In this document: piece after piece, positions 5,674 through 7,370 of the stretch | Layout of the letters: each line of letters opens with the position of its first letter | Position numbering within the stretch: the first letter of the stretch is position 1 | The notes under the pieces: generated by a model | Databases searched by the model: none | What the model was told of the DNA's origin: nothing | The model's input: the letters and a program-made list of their open reading frames with translations, nothing else | Assembly: GCA_003488325.1 (NCBI GenBank) | Contig: DNLZ01000289.1 | Location: 1-7,370, forward strand | DNA from: Planctomycetaceae bacterium | GTDB taxonomy: Bacteria > Planctomycetota > Planctomycetia > Pirellulales > UBA1268 | Direction: 5' to 3' | Length of the DNA: 7,370 nt | Position numbers and translations under genes: made by a program

Positions 5674-7370
5674 ATGGCCACCGGCACGCTGCCGCTTCCC
5701 CGTTTTCGCGCGATCTCGACCTCTACGGAGGAGCGTGCCTCGCTCGCCGAATCGGCCTGGACGCTGCTGCGGGCCGCCGGCTCGCTCAAGATCACCGTCG
5801 TGATGTTTCTCGCGGCCACGTTCCTGCTGTTCGTGGGCACGCTCGCCCAGGACGAGAAGAACCTGCCGGAGGTGAAGGCCGAGTACTTCAACTCCTGGAT
5901 CGCCAGGATTCCCTTCTCCGATTTCTTTCCGATCACGATCTTCGGTGAGTCGACCCTCACGGGCTGGTTTCCGTTTCCGGGCGGGGCGACGATCGGCCTC
6001 GTGCTGCTGGTGAACCTCGTCGCCGCGAAGGTCACGAGGTTTCACGTCGCGGCCCGGGGTCAGCGGCTCGTGTGGGGCACCCTCGTCTCCGCGGCCGGCG
6101 GGATCCTCGCGCTGGCGGTGATCCTCACGGGCCACCGCACCGACGGCCTGCAGGGCCGACCGCCCATCGACTACGAGACGGTGTGGCGGATCATGCAGGG
6201 GGGCGCGGTGCTGCTCGCCGTCGGGCTCGCCGCGGCAGCGTGTGCTCCCGGACGCCGTCGGCTCGTGCGCCTCACGCTCGCCGTCACGGCCGCCGCGGTG
6301 GGCACCGGTGCCGGCCTCATGCTCTTCGGCGGCGATGCGTGGCGGATGAACGAGCCGGGCCTGCGCATCATGTGGCAGCTCATGCAGTCGAGCGCCGCGT
6401 CGCTCGTGCTGCTCGCGGGACTCATGATGGTGTTCGGTGCCCGCGGCGGCAACGTGCTCATCCACGTCGCCGTCGGCCTCCTGATGTTCGGGCAGTTCGC
6501 CTTCGGCGATCGACAGATCGAGGAGCGGATGTCGCTCGTCGAGGGACAGACATCGAGCATGGCCTGCCGCACCGACGAGACCGAGTTGGCCCTGATCGCC
6601 CCGGGCGAGGGCGACACCGAGGAGGTGACCGTGATCTCGGGCCGGTTGCTCGCCGCCCGGGCGGGGGGCGAGGCGATCCCGGTCGAGGGGCTGCCGTTCT
6701 CGATCCGTGTGCTCGACTACTTCCCCAACTCGACCGTCATGCGGGTGGGACCGGTCGCCGAGAACGCGGCGACGACCGGCCTCGGCACGCGCTTCCTCGC
6801 CACCCGGCGGCCGCCGGAGGGAGGCGCGTCGTCGCGCACGAACATCGCGTCGGCGTACGTGCAGCTCGTCGAGCGGGAGGGGGGCCGCGACCTCGGCACG
6901 TTCCTTGCGACCCAATTCCTCAACGACCAGAGCCAGCTCTTCATGGGCGCGGGCGGCGACGAGTGCGACACGGTCGACGCGAACGGCCGCGCGTGGCGGC
7001 TGCAGCTGCGGTTTCGGCGGGAGTACAAGCCCTACTCCGTCCGTCTCGACGACGTGAGGCGCATCGATTACTCGGCCAGCGAGACGCCGCGCGACTACTC
7101 GTCGTACGTCACGTTCACCGACACGGGATCGGGGGTGGAGCAGAAGGGCCGCATCTGGATGAACAACCCCGTCCGCTATCGCGGCGAGACCTTCTACCAG
7201 AGCCAGTACTCACAGGTGGACCTGGGCGGCGGGCAGGTGGGCGAGATGACCGGCCTCCAGGTGGTGGAGAACGCAGGCTGGCTGATCCCCTACGTCGCGT
7301 GCGTGCTCGCCTTCTGGGGCATGCTCGCCCACTTCGGCGGCACGTTCATGCGGTTCGCGGACCGGCACGA
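5674..7370 (+). CDS. resB: ResB-type (Ccs1) cytochrome c biogenesis protein (partial, 3' end outside window)
   Basis: The frame is open from ATG at 5674 to the right edge, giving 565 residues. AGGA lies 9 bases before the start. ResB/Ccs1 partners CcsA in System II, which moves heme outward and joins it to CXXCH apocytochromes. Helix 1 (about 38-58, SLKITVVMFLAATFLLFVGT) and helix 2 (about 104-121, PGGATIGLVLLVNLVAAK) are typical of ResB. More hydrophobic segments lie at about 133-152, 175-191, 198-219, 239-255 and 260-278. The last has His264 and is followed by the ResB-like EERMSLVEGQ. A large outer domain spans about 280-528 (with GRIWMNNPVRYRGETFYQSQY, read as two motifs). A final helix at about 536-554 carries His553. 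Standard ResB has four helices, so three or four are extra here. The protein may continue into a CcsA domain or be followed by a separate ccsA; the window ends too early to tell. It is probably in an operon with the lipoprotein gene. Confidence 0.93.
   Translation, partial: MATGTLPLPRFRAISTSTEERASLAESAWTLLRAAGSLKITVVMFLAATFLLFVGTLAQDEKNLPEVKAEYFNSWIARIPFSDFFPITIFGESTLTGWFPFPGGATIGLVLLVNLVAAKVTRFHVAARGQRLVWGTLVSAAGGILALAVILTGHRTDGLQGRPPIDYETVWRIMQGGAVLLAVGLAAAACAPGRRRLVRLTLAVTAAAVGTGAGLMLFGGDAWRMNEPGLRIMWQLMQSSAASLVLLAGLMMVFGARGGNVLIHVAVGLLMFGQFAFGDRQIEERMSLVEGQTSSMACRTDETELALIAPGEGDTEEVTVISGRLLAARAGGEAIPVEGLPFSIRVLDYFPNSTVMRVGPVAENAATTGLGTRFLATRRPPEGGASSRTNIASAYVQLVEREGGRDLGTFLATQFLNDQSQLFMGAGGDECDTVDANGRAWRLQLRFRREYKPYSVRLDDVRRIDYSASETPRDYSSYVTFTDTGSGVEQKGRIWMNNPVRYRGETFYQSQYSQVDLGGGQVGEMTGLQVVENAGWLIPYVACVLAFWGMLAHFGGTFMRFADRH
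6184..6435 (+). repeat. Possible internal duplication of a two-helix unit in ResB
   Basis: WRIMQGGA (residues 171-178) and WQLMQSSA (234-241) begin two successive units of about 63 residues. Each has a helix, a short basic loop and a second helix ending in a Gly-rich turn (LMLFGGD; LLMFGQFAFGD). The match is short and hydrophobic segments resemble each other easily, so a duplication is suggested, not shown. Confidence 0.35.

Noticed and set aside
5017..6915. A 632-residue open frame on the minus strand, opposite the lipoprotein and resB
   Set aside because: It is rich in Arg, Gly, Glu and His with no membrane or family motif, and is fully antisense to genes with clear signatures.

Overview
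The window is very GC-rich (about 70% by eye) with strong G/C bias at third codon positions. Its gene content resembles a member of the Planctomycetota, probably order Pirellulales. This placement is inferred from remembered family resemblance: an ExbB/MotA-like channel paired with a glycine-tailed membrane protein, a short-HTH protein ending in a membrane segment, an 'IR-Y' type lipoprotein, and a ResB of planctomycete style. No search was run. There are six protein genes and no RNA gene, CRISPR array, insertion sequence or phage gene that I can see.

Left part, minus strand (1-2861): a two-gene operon read leftwards. A MotA/TolQ/ExbB-type channel protein (2861-1563) overlaps by ATGA with a partner that has one N-terminal membrane helix, a coiled coil, a globular domain and a long Gly/Ser/Ala-rich tail running off the left edge. 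The pair looks like an ExbB-ExbD or MotA-MotB style membrane machine, but the partner's helix has Ala where ExbD has its proton-carrying Asp.

Middle: a divergent spacer (2862-3167) leads into two rightward genes. One is a small protein with a single membrane helix and unknown function (3168-3536). The other is a 386-residue protein with an N-terminal excisionase-like helix-turn-helix, a long acidic and glycine-rich linker with seven SGI repeats, and a C-terminal membrane segment (3707-4867).

Right part, plus strand (4868-7370): a spacer with a hairpin and an extended -10 box leads into a likely operon. It encodes a lipoprotein (5008-5649) followed 24 bases later by a ResB-type cytochrome c biogenesis protein (5674 onward, cut by the right edge). 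ResB works with CcsA to carry heme across the membrane and attach it to apocytochromes c. The lipoprotein may be an accessory on the outer face, but only its position suggests this.

The best candidates for undescribed biology are the Asp-less ExbB/ExbD-like pair and the HTH protein tethered to the membrane. Many long open frames lie opposite or out of frame with these genes; I treat them as shadows caused by the high GC content.
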